Assembly (NCBI RefSeq): GCF_902498825.1
Contig: NZ_LR701453.1
Span: forward strand, 1 to 5,034
DNA: 5,034 nt
Source of the DNA: Rhizobium sp. EC-SD404
Lineage (GTDB): Bacteria; Pseudomonadota; Alphaproteobacteria; Rhizobiales; Rhizobiaceae
Reading direction: 5' to 3'
In this document: piece after piece, positions 1 through 5,034 of the stretch
How positions within the stretch are numbered: the stretch's first letter is position 1
Layout: every line of letters starts with the position of its first letter
Translations under genes and position numbers: made by a program
Notes under the pieces: generated by a model
Told to the model about the DNA's origin: nothing
What the model saw: the letters and a program-made list of their open reading frames with translations, nothing else
The model's database searches: none

Positions 1-63
1 CAGCGGGAAGAACGGCGATATCCGCGCCATCTGGCGCTCGCTCAGCAAAAATAAATCACCCAT
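1..63 (-). CDS. IS5-family transposase, N-terminal fragment (runs off the left edge)
   Basis: Read on the minus strand, an ATG at 63-61 opens a frame of 21 codons that stays open to the window edge. The visible residues include DLFLLSERQMARISPFFPL, the typical start of the DDE transposases of IS5-family elements, where a short 'LFxLSERQMARIxPxFP' stretch precedes the helix-turn-helix and the catalytic domain. The start is firm: AAGGAGG lies at 75-69, five bases before the ATG. Members of this family catalyse cut-and-paste transposition of their own element using a DDE triad, which lies outside this window, so it cannot be said whether the gene is intact. Some elements of this family express the transposase as two overlapping frames; that too cannot be judged here. 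The family call rests on a short stretch and on recollection of the family, not on a search. Confidence 0.8.
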   Translation of the reverse strand, partial: MGDLFLLSERQMARISPFFPL

Positions 64-68
64 CACAG

Positions 69-75
69 CCTCCTT
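69..75 (-). promoter_or_regulatory. Shine-Dalgarno site of the transposase
   Basis: AAGGAGG on the minus strand, five bases upstream of the ATG at 63-61. It is a near-perfect anti-16S match and fixes the start of the transposase fragment. It is the strongest ribosome binding site in the window. Confidence 0.8.
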
Positions 76-127
76 CTCGGAGACCGTGAATCACACATCA
101 AACGGAATTAATAGGTCCTGAGCCTAG

Positions 128-409
128 ATTCCGAACTAAGAATAGCGTTCGCTTCAGCCTACTCCGCAAAGATGAGGGACGACCGTCAGCGGGACCCAAC
201 CGATGCCCAGCGGCGCGATCTCGCTCTGCTGGAACGCAAGATCATCGAGCCCCGTCTGGGTGTCTGCAGCCGGTATATCCAACAGACCCCGTCGAGCCCA
301 ATCGCATTGAGCAACTGCGCGATCTCGCATGGCGTTAAACGGTCGTCGGCCCCCCATTCACCAGCCGGACTGATCACACGAGCAACGAACAGGCTTATCG
401 CGCCGCCGA
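128..409. other. IS-flanking stretch without a supported gene
   Basis: About 280 bases between the IS end and the tandem repeat. Short open frames exist on both strands (for example plus 172-447, minus 377-186 and minus 357-154), but they overlap each other, lack good ribosome binding sites and match no family I recognise. The minus-strand frame from GTG 377, with the stretch LTPCEIAQLLNAIGLDG, has the most protein-like composition. It stays open upstream to a stop at 446-444, so it could be a remnant of a gene cut by the IS insertion. No RNA gene is visible. Confidence 0.5.
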
Positions 410-461
410 GACGAGGACTAGACCGATCGAGTGTGGACGAGGACTAGACCGATCGAGTGTG
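410..461. repeat. Perfect tandem duplication, two 26-bp copies
   Basis: Bases 410-435 and 436-461 are identical, with no spacer. Each copy starts GACGAGGACTAGACC and ends CGATCGAGTGTG, and contains the palindromes CTAG and CGATCG. The repeat lies about 135 bases upstream of the start of the DUF6600 gene. With only two units and no spacer it is not a CRISPR array. It could be a replication-slippage or rearrangement scar, or a doubled protein-binding site; the sequence alone does not decide. Confidence 0.9.
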
Positions 462-534
462 CCTTTCGGTTAAGGTCGATAACGGCGGCTCGTAGCTCTC
501 GTGGACGATCTTGTATCGGCTGATCACCGGGTAG

Positions 535-559
535 TGAACTTTTCGCAAGTCCGTACGTT
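535..559 (+). promoter_or_regulatory. Possible EcfG-type (general stress response) promoter
   Basis: TGAAC at 535-539 and CGTT at 556-559 are separated by 16 bases. The consensus recognised by alphaproteobacterial EcfG sigma factors is GGAAC-N16/17-CGTT, so there is one mismatch, in the first base of the -35 element. Transcription would start near 565-568, leaving a leader of about 30 bases before the ATG at 597, a sensible spacing, and would exclude the upstream GTG at 501. Such short motifs occur by chance, so this is only a candidate. Confidence 0.3.
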
Positions 560-581
560 CAATGCGCGAAGGGACCGTGTT

Positions 582-588
582 AGCAGGA
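582..588 (+). promoter_or_regulatory. Ribosome binding site deciding the start of the DUF6600 gene
   Basis: AGCAGGA ends eight bases before the ATG at 597. It is a moderate Shine-Dalgarno match, and together with the signal peptide that begins exactly at this ATG it supports 597 over the in-frame GTG at 501. Confidence 0.5.
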
Positions 589-596
589 TCGATACG

Positions 597-2120
597 ATGC
601 GCTGGATAACAAAAGCATCCCTCTTTGCGGGCGTTGCTGCCATTTCCCTTTTGGCCGGCCCCACCTCATCACTGAATTTAACCGACGCAAGGGGCTTACG
701 CGATCTCGTGCCCGTCCAATTGGGTACGTCTGCAGAGGCCCAAGCCCGAATTTCTGTTGGTATTTTCTTCGACCGCCTCGCTTCTCATGGACGCTGGGCA
801 AGACACGGGTCGCACGGCTATGTCTTCGTGCCGTCCGGGCTCGATCGAGATTGGCGGCCTTATACGCAAGGACACTGGGCGTACACCAATGATTACGGCT
901 GGTATTGGGTTTCCGATGAACCCTTCGGCTGGGCAACCTATCACTATGGCCGCTGGGGCTACAGCCGCTCCTATGGCTGGTACTGGGTGCCTGGCAATGT
1001 GTGGGCGCCGGCGTGGGTGACTTGGAGAACCGGCGGCGACTATGTCGGCTGGGCACCGCTCGCTCCGGAAGGAAGCGGCTATGCCTGGGGGGCGCCTTCC
1101 TCGTTCCGCCCGCCGGTCGCGGAAAGCTGGATCTTCGTCGAGACACGCTACATCTCGTCTCCGACCATTGTCCAGCACGTCGAGCCCATCGCGCAGATTC
1201 CAGTTATCCTCACGCAGGCGACCACCCGTGTGGACGTCCGGATCGAGCAGAACATCATTATCAATCAGCCAATCGAAATCTCGCAGATCGAGAACGTGGT
1301 CGTCGAGCCGGTCCAAACTATCAACTTAACATTCGTCGACGATCCCGATCAGGCGACGGCATCGGATGGCCAAGTCGTGGCATTCCAAGCGGACATCTCC
1401 GAAGAGGAACCGCAGGAAACGCCAGCAAACGTCGCGGAATCGGCAGAGCAGATCGAAGAGCCGGCGATCATAGAGGAGACGTTGGAAGACGTTCCCGCCG
1501 AGGCCGACGCGCCAAGCGCGGCAGAGGTCGAGGAGGACACCGGCGATCCAGCCGCTGATGAAGCGGGGACGGAAGAAGCACCCGCCGACGAGGCTCCTGC
1601 GGTACCCGACGCCGAGGCCCCGGCCACCGGGCAAGAGCCTGCCGCGGAAGGCACGACCGAAGACACACCTGCCGACGACGCCGGCGCTGAAGATCCGGCT
1701 TCCGACACTGCGCCTGAGGGCGAGCCTGCTGCTGAAACCCCTGCGGCGACCATGAAGTCTGACGGGGCCGAACAACCTGTTGGAGCGGAAGAGCAAACTG
1801 TCGAGGACGAAGCTCCGCCTGCAGAAGTGGTGCCGGCCGAGCCCGAGGAAGCCGCACCTGTCGAACGCGAACCTGCTGTCGAGGAAGCGGCCCCCTCCGA
1901 ATCTGGGCCTGCTGAAGAAGCAGCCCCTACGGAGGCTGCGCCTGAGAATGGGACCACGCCCGCCGAAGGCGAAGCAGCGACCGAACCCGAAGCTCTATCC
2001 GAGGAGTCCCCAGCGGAACAACTGCCCGCGGAAGAGGGTTCGATGGAAGACGAAGGGTCAGCTCCGGCGGAACAGCCCGCCGACGCCGAGACGTGCCCCG
2101 AAGGCCGGGAAACTTGTTAG
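597..2120 (+). CDS. Exported DUF6600-type protein with a long acidic Ala/Glu/Pro tail
   Basis: A 507-residue protein. Residues 1-25 form a signal peptide (positively charged start, hydrophobic core at 8-21), although an AEAQA stretch at 46-50, just before the domain, also looks like an export cleavage site. Residues about 56-158 are rich in Trp, Tyr and Gly and carry repeated units such as GHW, YGWYWVSDEPFGW, YGRW, YGWYWVPG, APAWVTW and GWAPLAP, the pattern of the DUF6600 family of exported bacterial proteins of unknown function. Residues about 160-262 are Ile/Val-rich and predicted mostly beta. From about 266 to the end the chain is low-complexity Glu/Asp/Ala/Pro with no aromatic residue and a single lysine, so it should be disordered and strongly acidic. 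The only cysteines are C500 and C507. A GTG at 501 would add 32 residues ahead of the signal peptide and is rejected. The gene stands alone, possibly under a stress promoter, and is followed by a hairpin. The likely site is the periplasm or cell surface; the function is unknown. Confidence 0.85.
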   Translation: MRWITKASLFAGVAAISLLAGPTSSLNLTDARGLRDLVPVQLGTSAEAQARISVGIFFDRLASHGRWARHGSHGYVFVPSGLDRDWRPYTQGHWAYTNDYGWYWVSDEPFGWATYHYGRWGYSRSYGWYWVPGNVWAPAWVTWRTGGDYVGWAPLAPEGSGYAWGAPSSFRPPVAESWIFVETRYISSPTIVQHVEPIAQIPVILTQATTRVDVRIEQNIIINQPIEISQIENVVVEPVQTINLTFVDDPDQATASDGQVVAFQADISEEEPQETPANVAESAEQIEEPAIIEETLEDVPAEADAPSAAEVEEDTGDPAADEAGTEEAPADEAPAVPDAEAPATGQEPAAEGTTEDTPADDAGAEDPASDTAPEGEPAAETPAATMKSDGAEQPVGAEEQTVEDEAPPAEVVPAEPEEAAPVEREPAVEEAAPSESGPAEEAAPTEAAPENGTTPAEGEAATEPEALSEESPAEQLPAEEGSMEDEGSAPAEQPADAETCPEGRETC

Positions 2121-2130
2121 AAAACTCCTA

Positions 2131-2156
2131 CCAGGCCGGTCTTGTGACCGGCCTGG
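2131..2156 (+). terminator. Hairpin after the DUF6600 gene, probable transcription terminator
   Basis: CCAGGCCGGTC at 2131-2141 and GACCGGCCTGG at 2146-2156 form a perfect 11-bp GC-rich stem with a TTGT loop, starting ten bases after the TAG stop. The strength and position are typical of an intrinsic terminator, but the following bases (ATCTCCAGATG) hold no T-run, so termination may be inefficient or the stem may instead protect the 3' end of the mRNA. Confidence 0.65.
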
Positions 2157-2268
2157 ATCTCCAGATGACGGATGCCCTGCTCTGGACCAAAAGAAATCCT
2201 CGCTTGCGATGGAGAGCGATGGCAGCGCGCGACTCAGGGACAATTAACGCTGCGCTGGCTCCGAACGG

Positions 2269-2607
2269 GTGCACAGCAGAATGCAGCGGCCCCAACAATG
2301 GCTGCTATTCCAGTTACATAACCCAACTCGGTCAGGCGAGCACGTCAGTTATAGCGTGACCGTTGATGGCGAGTCGGTACGGCTGACCAAAAAGGAATAT
2401 AATCTACTCATACCGTTCATGCGCAATGCTGGACGAATTACGACCCATAAGGGCCTTCTACTGCAGCTCTGGGGGCCAGCAAACGAGAATGATGTCCAGT
2501 ATCTGCGAGTCTTCGTAGGAAGGCTGCGACAGAAACTCAGGGATGATCCCGCGGCACCGAGATTTATATTGAACGAGCCTGGCGTAGGCTACCGTCTCTT
2601 GGATTAG
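2269..2607 (+). CDS. Orphan winged-helix DNA-binding domain, KdpE/OmpR-type, receiver missing
   Basis: At most 112 residues from GTG 2269, or 108 from ATG 2281; neither start has a clear ribosome binding site. Residues about 29-112 match the C-terminal DNA-binding domain of OmpR/PhoB-class response regulators: a beta-strand part (VTVDGESVRLTKKEYNLL), a linker helix (NAGRITTHKGLLLQLWG), the recognition helix (about 75-91, DVQYLRVFVGRLRQKLR) and the wing hairpin ending GVGYRLLD. The WGP, YLRV and LRQKL residues are particularly like KdpE, the regulator of the Kdp potassium transporter. A full KdpE has about 225-230 residues; the phosphoacceptor domain is absent in all upstream frames, and an in-frame TAA at 2245-2247 closes the frame. 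No kdpFABC or kdpD is present. This is either a truncated remnant of a regulator or a standalone binding domain that no longer responds to a kinase. Local base composition is more AT-rich than in neighbouring genes. Confidence 0.7.
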   Translation: MHSRMQRPQQWLLFQLHNPTRSGEHVSYSVTVDGESVRLTKKEYNLLIPFMRNAGRITTHKGLLLQLWGPANENDVQYLRVFVGRLRQKLRDDPAAPRFILNEPGVGYRLLD

Positions 2608-2948
2608 AATATACGCTTTGCAGTCGATTACGATATCTTGATGCCGACCGGCTCGCCACTGTGACCAACTGGTGGCGAATCTGCGCTTACCGCTGATGCG
2701 CAACGCCTTGCGGCGCGGCGGGATGGGGGCCGACTTAAGACTGTCCGGTTTTGGGCGACGACGCCCGAATAGCTGCCATTGAATGCACGCGGATCTCGAT
2801 GACGGCTCCCGACCCGATTGTTGCCGTTGAAGGTGGCGGTCGGAGCACCCAAAACGTGCCGTTCATTCAGCACCTTCCATTGATTTCAGCGGGCCCTTTT
2901 TCATGAGCTTGAGCAGACAGTTCGCGCCCGGTGTTTTATCGTGGCACC
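2608..2948. other. Intergenic stretch without a supported gene
   Basis: About 340 bases between the winged-helix gene and the glycosyltransferase. A minus-strand frame (2873-2628, 81 residues) is Ser/Arg-rich, has no recognisable domain and is judged spurious. A weak inverted repeat occurs at 2653-2678 (7-bp arms, 12-base loop). No convincing promoter, terminator T-run or RNA gene was found. The middle part (about 2720-2870) has the look of decayed dispersed intergenic DNA, which cannot be tested here. Confidence 0.5.
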
Positions 2949-4193
2949 ATGCGGATCGCGATCCATACGCTCGGCACACGCGGAGACTTCCAGCCCTATA
3001 TCGCACTTGCTCGGGGCCTGATTGCCCGAGGTCATGAGGTTCAGCTTGCCGCTCCCATCCAGTTTTCCGGAATGGCCGCGGAGCACGATGTTCGCTTCAT
3101 GGGCCTGCCAGCCGAATTTCTGGCGCTGCTGAACACCGCTGAGGGGAAGGCAGCTGTTGCTGGAGGAAAAGGGTTCAGCGCTGGCTTCAAGCTTCTCAAA
3201 CAAGTCCGACCGCTGATGAGGAGACTGCTTGATGCCGAGTGGCAGATAGCTATCCGCTTTGCCCCCGATGTGATCGTCTATCATCCCAAATCGATTGCTG
3301 CGCCGGATATAGCCAGTGCTCTCGGCGTGCCGCATGTTCTGGCGTCCCCTGTCCCCGGCCTGACACCGACCTCAGCCTTCCCGACGCCTCTGCTTCCATA
3401 TCCGTCATTGGGTCCCTTCAACCGGGTCAGTCACTTGCTTGCGACCCATGCGGCGGAACTGCTTTTCGCCAGCGAGTTGAAGGCCTGGAGACAATCGACG
3501 CCCGGTTTATCTGATCGGACGAAGCGAAAGCCGCGTGCAGGTACGCTTTACGCATACAGCCCGGCAGTGCTTCCCAAGCCCTCCGATTGGGGACCGGATG
3601 TTTTGGTGACTGGATACTGGTTTCTCGACGAGCCGGGCTGGCAGCCGGATCCGGCTTTGGAGGCGTTTCTCAACGCTGGTCCACCGCCGGTTTATTTCGG
3701 GTTCGGCAGCATGCCGGGGATCGACCCGGAGACGATGACCGGAATGATCCTTGATGCCCTCGAAATGACTGGAAAGCGGGGTCTGCTGGCAGTTGGCAAC
3801 GGCGCAATGAGATTCGGCACGATGAGCGAACGCGCGTTTTTTCTCAAAAGCGCACCACACGACGTTCTTCTACCCAAAGCATCGGCTGCCATCCATCATG
3901 GCGGCGCCGGGACGACCGCTGCCTCCCTACGCGCAGGCCTGCCGACACAGATCATCCCGTTTTTTGGAGATCAGCCCTTTTGGGGGAGACGGGTTGCAGC
4001 TCTGGGAGCCGGCCCTGCACCGTTGAACCGGCGAACGCTGAGCGCCGGTATCATCGCTAACGCGTTGGTCGCAATGGACGGGCCGGCAATGCGATCTCGT
4101 GCGAAGGCGCTTGGCGCCGCCATTGAAAGCGATCGTGGGATCGAGGCGGCGATCGAATTCCTCGAAGGCGCGAGCCGTCGAACCAAAAGCTGA
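2949..4193 (+). CDS. GT1/GT28-fold glycosyltransferase (sterol/macrolide/carotenoid glucosyltransferase-like)
   Basis: A 414-residue protein, the usual length for bacterial GT-B enzymes of this kind. The N-terminal acceptor domain opens with MRIAIHTLGTRGDFQPYIAL; the GTRGDxQP signature at residues 9-16 is typical of the sterol 3-beta-glucosyltransferase and antibiotic glycosyltransferase subset of GT1, and D13 lies where that group carries its catalytic-base candidate. The C-terminal donor domain begins near 246 (PPPVYFGFGSMPG, with FGSMP at 252-256). It carries the nucleotide-sugar signature HHGGAGTTAASLRAGLP starting at H316-H317 and the FFGDQPFWGRRV block (D341, Q342), the residues that contact the sugar. 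The expected reaction is transfer of a sugar from a UDP- or dTDP-activated donor to a hydrophobic acceptor such as a sterol, hopanoid, carotenoid or polyketide; the acceptor cannot be read from sequence. No signal peptide or membrane helix is evident, so it is cytosolic or peripheral. The start at 2949 gives the canonical first beta-strand; an in-frame GTG at 2931 would add six residues. Neither has a good ribosome binding site. No biosynthetic neighbours are present. Confidence 0.88.
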   Translation: MRIAIHTLGTRGDFQPYIALARGLIARGHEVQLAAPIQFSGMAAEHDVRFMGLPAEFLALLNTAEGKAAVAGGKGFSAGFKLLKQVRPLMRRLLDAEWQIAIRFAPDVIVYHPKSIAAPDIASALGVPHVLASPVPGLTPTSAFPTPLLPYPSLGPFNRVSHLLATHAAELLFASELKAWRQSTPGLSDRTKRKPRAGTLYAYSPAVLPKPSDWGPDVLVTGYWFLDEPGWQPDPALEAFLNAGPPPVYFGFGSMPGIDPETMTGMILDALEMTGKRGLLAVGNGAMRFGTMSERAFFLKSAPHDVLLPKASAAIHHGGAGTTAASLRAGLPTQIIPFFGDQPFWGRRVAALGAGPAPLNRRTLSAGIIANALVAMDGPAMRSRAKALGAAIESDRGIEAAIEFLEGASRRTKS

Positions 4194-4323
4194 TGTCGCT
4201 TCCGCAGAGAAAAGCCGCACCAAATAGCCTCATATGTTTTTCAAGAAGTGATTGACTGCGACTGAGCGCGCGTTTCTCCAAAGTGCTCTTGGGGGGTCAG
4301 CCGCCATTTAACCTCATCAGGTA

Positions 4324-4345
4324 GCGGCGCGTCTGCACGCGCCGC
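4324..4345. terminator. GC-rich hairpin between convergent genes
   Basis: GCGGCGCGT at 4324-4332 pairs perfectly with ACGCGCCGC at 4337-4345 around a CTGC loop. It lies ten bases beyond the stop of the minus-strand gene, and about 130 bases past the end of the glycosyltransferase gene, so it most likely serves the minus-strand gene, possibly both. No T-run follows on either strand, so it is a weak or factor-assisted terminator at best. Confidence 0.5.
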
Positions 4346-4354
4346 CATCTGAAC

Positions 4355-5034
4355 TTAGACCAGCCGCTCGATGGCGGTGTAGGTCCCGCTGGTGCGCAAG
4401 GTCAGCGATACGGGTGCATCGCCACGATTGCGCCAGAACCAGCCGTGCTTGCCGGTGAAGGCAGCTTGGAGCTGACCGTCATCGGCGGCAACGCTGCGAC
4501 CCTTTTCGTAGCTGATGTTCTGCCCACTGCCATCACCATGGGTGTCGTAGTTCACGGTGCCGCCTTCTGAGACGGCCCATGCGAAGGCCGCAACTTCACC
4601 TTCGACCATGGTCAGCTTGATCTCCGCGCCCTCGCCAGGCTGGAGGACGATGGTCATTTCATCCTGGCGCTGCTCCTGCGCTGCGGCGGGCGAGACGATC
4701 AGCGCGCCGATCGTGCCGAGGATGCTGGACTGGCGCTCGGGTGCCGGTGGTGCCGGTGGCGGCGGCGGAGCGACAGGGGCGACGACCGGGGCAACCGTGG
4801 TGGTTTCGGTGCGCGTCGAAGAACCAGTATCGACCGCAGGCGGATTGGCACGGTTTGCCGCGTCCATCGCAGCATCGGCTTCCGCTTCCTCGGCGAGCTG
4901 CATCTTAATCTCGCCCATCTCGGTAAGATTGAGAGCGGTGCCGACGCCTGTCGGATCAATCCCGTATTCGGACGGAAGCACGATGGTGACGAGGAGAGCT
5001 GCCGCGGTGACGGCGGCGATCGCGGTGGAGCGCA
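4355..5034 (-). CDS. 'Transmembrane anchor protein' family member (N-terminus beyond the right edge)
   Basis: The minus-strand frame runs from the window edge to TAA at 4357-4355 and shows 225 residues. Visible residues 2-19 (STAIAAVTAAALLVTIVL) are one membrane helix, followed by the conserved PSEYGIDPTGVG and the LTEMGEIKMQLAEEAEAD helix. A Thr/Val stretch and a proline run (PPPPPAPPAPE, about 89-99) form a linker. The C-terminal domain (about 119-225) contains PGEGAEIKLTM, YDTHGDGSGQNISYEKG and GKHGWFWRNRGDAPVSLTLRTSG, and resembles proteins annotated 'transmembrane anchor protein' in sphingomonads and related alphaproteobacteria, which as I recall often sit near metal-efflux or HupE/UreJ-type genes; none of those is visible here. 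Topology is probably N-in with the domain in the periplasm. A GTG at 4981 lies inside the membrane helix and is not the start; the real start is likely a few to about twenty codons upstream of the window edge. Biochemical function is unknown. Confidence 0.75.
   Translation of the reverse strand, partial: RSTAIAAVTAAALLVTIVLPSEYGIDPTGVGTALNLTEMGEIKMQLAEEAEADAAMDAANRANPPAVDTGSSTRTETTTVAPVVAPVAPPPPPAPPAPERQSSILGTIGALIVSPAAAQEQRQDEMTIVLQPGEGAEIKLTMVEGEVAAFAWAVSEGGTVNYDTHGDGSGQNISYEKGRSVAADDGQLQAAFTGKHGWFWRNRGDAPVSLTLRTSGTYTAIERLV

Larger units (their letters stand above)
1..123 (-). mobile_element. End of an IS5-family insertion sequence (partial, outer boundary approximate)
   Basis: The transposase start at 63 is followed outward by about 60 bases of non-coding DNA, the usual distance between the start codon and the terminal inverted repeat in IS5-family elements. 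The outer end is probably near 119-127, where the sequence reads GGTCCTGAGCCTAG on the plus strand. CTAG at 124-127 fits the YTAR-type target preferred by several IS5 relatives and could be one copy of the target duplication. The other end of the element is outside the window, so neither the inverted repeat nor the duplication can be confirmed, and the boundary may be off by several bases. Confidence 0.55.

Noticed and set aside
172..447. Plus-strand 91-residue frame crossing into the tandem repeat
   Set aside because: No ribosome binding site, no recognisable motif, overlaps other open frames, and its end lies inside the repeat.
410..461. Tandem repeat as a CRISPR array
   Set aside because: Only two units with no spacer between them and no cas genes.
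501..596. GTG at 501 as the start of the DUF6600 gene, giving 539 residues
   Set aside because: It would place 32 charged residues before a clear signal peptide; ATG 597 has an upstream AGCAGGA and fits the candidate promoter.
696..1957. Long minus-strand open frames (696-1316, 1349-1957, 1326-1796, 580-1146)
   Set aside because: They are antisense to the DUF6600 gene; their Ser/Ala- or Arg-rich composition follows from the biased GC-rich coding strand and no domain is visible.
1001..2247. Plus-strand frames 1001-1558, 1042-1329, 1558-1755 and 1780-2247
   Set aside because: Arg/Pro-rich shadow frames of the same gene with no ribosome binding site or family resemblance.
2093..2359. Plus-strand 88-residue frame as the missing receiver domain of the winged-helix protein
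   Set aside because: It lacks the acidic pocket, phosphoacceptor Asp and conserved Lys of receiver domains, and spans the terminator-like hairpin.
2653..2678. Inverted repeat TCGCCAC...GTGGCGA as a terminator or operator
   Set aside because: Only 7-bp arms with a 12-base loop and no T-run; within chance expectation for GC-rich DNA.
2628..2873. Minus-strand 81-residue frame
   Set aside because: Ser/Arg-rich, no domain, no ribosome binding site; typical of a chance frame in GC-rich DNA.
4699..4959. Minus-strand 86-residue Arg/His-rich frame
   Set aside because: An out-of-frame shadow of the membrane anchor gene on the same strand.

Overview
The window looks like accessory chromosomal or plasmid DNA from an alphaproteobacterium, most likely of the order Sphingomonadales. 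The reasons are the high GC content, an IS5-family transposase start of a type common in sphingomonads, a DUF6600-type exported protein, and a 'transmembrane anchor protein' family member often seen in that group. The taxonomic call is inferred from protein character and was not tested by a search.

Layout. Bases 1-63 (minus strand) hold the first 21 codons of an IS5-family transposase with a strong Shine-Dalgarno site; the rest of the element lies outside the window. Bases 128-596 hold no convincing gene but contain a perfect 26-bp tandem duplication (410-461) and, close to the next gene, a possible general-stress (EcfG-type) promoter. Bases 597-2120 (plus) encode a 507-residue exported protein: signal peptide, Trp/Tyr/Gly-rich DUF6600 module, then about 240 residues of acidic Ala/Glu/Pro-rich tail ending in the only two cysteines of the protein. 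A perfect 11-bp hairpin follows. Bases 2269-2607 (plus) encode a small KdpE-like winged-helix domain with no receiver domain, probably a truncated response regulator or an orphan DNA-binding protein. Bases 2608-2948 have no supported gene. Bases 2949-4193 (plus) encode a complete GT1/GT28-fold glycosyltransferase. A GC-rich hairpin at 4324-4345 separates it from the convergent minus-strand gene at 4355-5034, a membrane-anchored protein with a proline-rich linker and a conserved C-terminal beta-type domain; its N-terminus lies beyond the right edge.

The genes do not form an obvious pathway. Spacing is large, each gene appears to be its own transcription unit, and a cut-off regulator, an IS end and a tandem duplication suggest a mosaic region assembled by rearrangement. 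The exported DUF6600 protein, the glycosyltransferase and the membrane anchor protein all point to the cell envelope, but a functional link between them is speculation. No defence system, CRISPR array, RNA gene or clear new multi-gene system is visible.
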